13,434 bases of DNA from Oscillospiraceae bacterium (GTDB taxonomy: Bacteria > Bacillota > Clostridia > Oscillospirales > Ruminococcaceae): positions 1 to 13,434 of the forward strand of contig JAIEDJ010000255.1 of the NCBI GenBank assembly GCA_029068025.1, in the 5' to 3' direction. Positions 12,891 through 13,434 of this stretch are shown here, one piece after another; within the stretch, counting starts at the first letter, position 1, and each line of letters begins with the position of its first letter. The notes beneath the pieces are model-generated. The model did not search any database. It was not told the DNA's origin and saw nothing but the letters and a program-made list of their open reading frames with translations. A program made the translations under genes and the position numbers.

Positions 12891-12896
12891 AAAATT

Positions 12897-12921
12897 ATTT
12901 AAGGATTATTTAATAATTTCC
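12897..12921 (+). repeat. 25-bp direct repeat, right copy
   Basis: Identical to 12695-12719. It runs into the extended -10 promoter of the permease, so the original sequence here was probably a promoter upstream region that became duplicated. Confidence 0.8.
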
Positions 12922-12922
12922 G

Positions 12923-12931
12923 TGCTATAAT
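12923..12931 (+). promoter_or_regulatory. Extended -10 promoter of the right-edge permease
   Basis: TGC-TATAAT is a perfect extended -10 box. No good -35 lies 17 bases upstream, which extended -10 promoters can tolerate. The start would be near 12938, giving a leader of about 23 bases with AAAGGAG. Confidence 0.6.
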
Positions 12932-12960
12932 GAGATCACAAAAACGAAAGGAGCATCGGA

Positions 12961-13434
12961 ATGTATTTACGAATTCTTAAAAAAGATTTAAAGCGCAAGA
13001 AAACGATGAACGTTATTTTGCTGATCTTTGTGATCCTGGCGGCAATGTTTATCGCGAGCAGCGCGAATAATCTTATCACGGTGAACGGCGCGCTGGATAA
13101 CTTCTTTGAAAAAGCCAACACTCCCGATTATTGGTTCGCCACAACGAACACCGCGGATATGGAACGTTTTGAGAAATTTGCCGAGGAAAACGACTACGAC
13201 TATTACGCGGCAAGGCTTATCCAGATCGAGCCGAAAAACGTTCTGGTGGAGGGCGAAAGATTCGAGTATTCCAACACACTTGCGTTGTCAACTCTCGGAG
13301 GAATAAAGATCTTTGACAAGAACGACACTGAGATCACCCGTATCAATGACGGCGAGATTTACGTCACCGGCTTTATATTCGGCGCAACGGAAAACGATTT
13401 TCACGTTGGAGGAAAAGTGTTTATAAGCCAGAAC
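12961..13434 (+). CDS. FtsX-like ABC transporter permease, 5' part (runs off the window)
   Basis: An open frame of 158 codons begins at ATG 12961, behind AAAGGAG, and has no stop before the window end. The product opens with MYLRILKKDLKRKKTMN, a basic cytoplasmic start, then a membrane helix (about 17-38, VILLIFVILAAMFIASSA), then an extracytoplasmic domain. This is the N-terminus of the same two-FtsX-domain permease type whose C-terminus is seen at 1-1329. The ATPase partner is not upstream within the window. It may be part of an antimicrobial-peptide resistance or lipoprotein-export system; no substrate can be assigned. Confidence 0.85.
   Translation, partial: MYLRILKKDLKRKKTMNVILLIFVILAAMFIASSANNLITVNGALDNFFEKANTPDYWFATTNTADMERFEKFAEENDYDYYAARLIQIEPKNVLVEGERFEYSNTLALSTLGGIKIFDKNDTEITRINDGEIYVTGFIFGATENDFHVGGKVFISQN

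Noticed and set aside
12681..12902. Possible small protein starting MPSKIFKDY before and through repeat copy B
   Set aside because: No Shine-Dalgarno, and most of it is translation of the dispersed repeat; the similar reading in copy A is on the opposite strand with no start signal.

Overview
The window looks like a chromosomal segment of a Gram-positive anaerobe of the class Clostridia, most likely an Oscillospiraceae/Ruminococcus-type gut bacterium. This is inference from moderate GC content, strong GGAGG ribosome sites, canonical TTGACA/TATAAT promoters, radical-SAM and ferredoxin-type anaerobic proteins, a Firmicutes lipobox and GC-rich dispersed intergenic repeats. No rRNA, tRNA, CRISPR array or phage gene block was seen.

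Layout. (1) 1-1329, plus strand: the 3' part of a FtsX-like ABC permease. (2) 1448-6605, minus strand: a tightly packed gene series. In transcription order it encodes a small Cys-rich peptide built of ACG repeats (6390-6605), a radical SAM/SPASM maturase (5257-6288), a nitroreductase-family flavoprotein (4654-5241), a flavin-binding domain fused to a 2x[4Fe-4S] ferredoxin (4039-4653), a zinc-type macrodomain (3236-4036), a class M sirtuin (2419-3291) and, from its own promoter, a DUF5131 radical-SAM-like protein (1448-2332). (3) 6606-6831: a divergent promoter region with phased GTAAC repeats. (4) 6832-7158, plus: an HxlR-family redox-type regulator. (5) 7159-7532: a dispersed repeat, a terminator and a promoter. 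(6) 7533-12478, plus: a six-gene operon of ECF sigma factor, membrane anti-sigma-like protein, lipoprotein, two membrane permease subunits and a BcrA-type ABC ATPase. (7) 12479-12960: a MITE-like cruciform element that doubles as a terminator, a promoter, and a second, inverted copy of the dispersed repeat between 25-bp direct repeats. (8) 12961-13434, plus: the 5' part of another FtsX-like permease.

The most interesting part is the minus-strand operon. The ACG-repeat peptide and its SPASM enzyme match what I remember as the 'ACGX system' of predicted ribosomally made, radical-SAM-modified peptides. Here they run directly into two redox flavoproteins and a macrodomain/SirTM ADP-ribosylation pair. 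The usual SirTM partners (GcvH-L and a lipoate ligase) are absent from the operon. The divergent HxlR regulator carries the conserved N-terminal cysteine, which suggests redox or electrophile control. A joint function of peptide modification and ADP-ribosylation is a hypothesis, not shown by the sequence.

The sigma/anti-sigma/lipoprotein/ABC operon looks like an envelope-stress or peptide-export module with ATGA overlaps indicating translational coupling.
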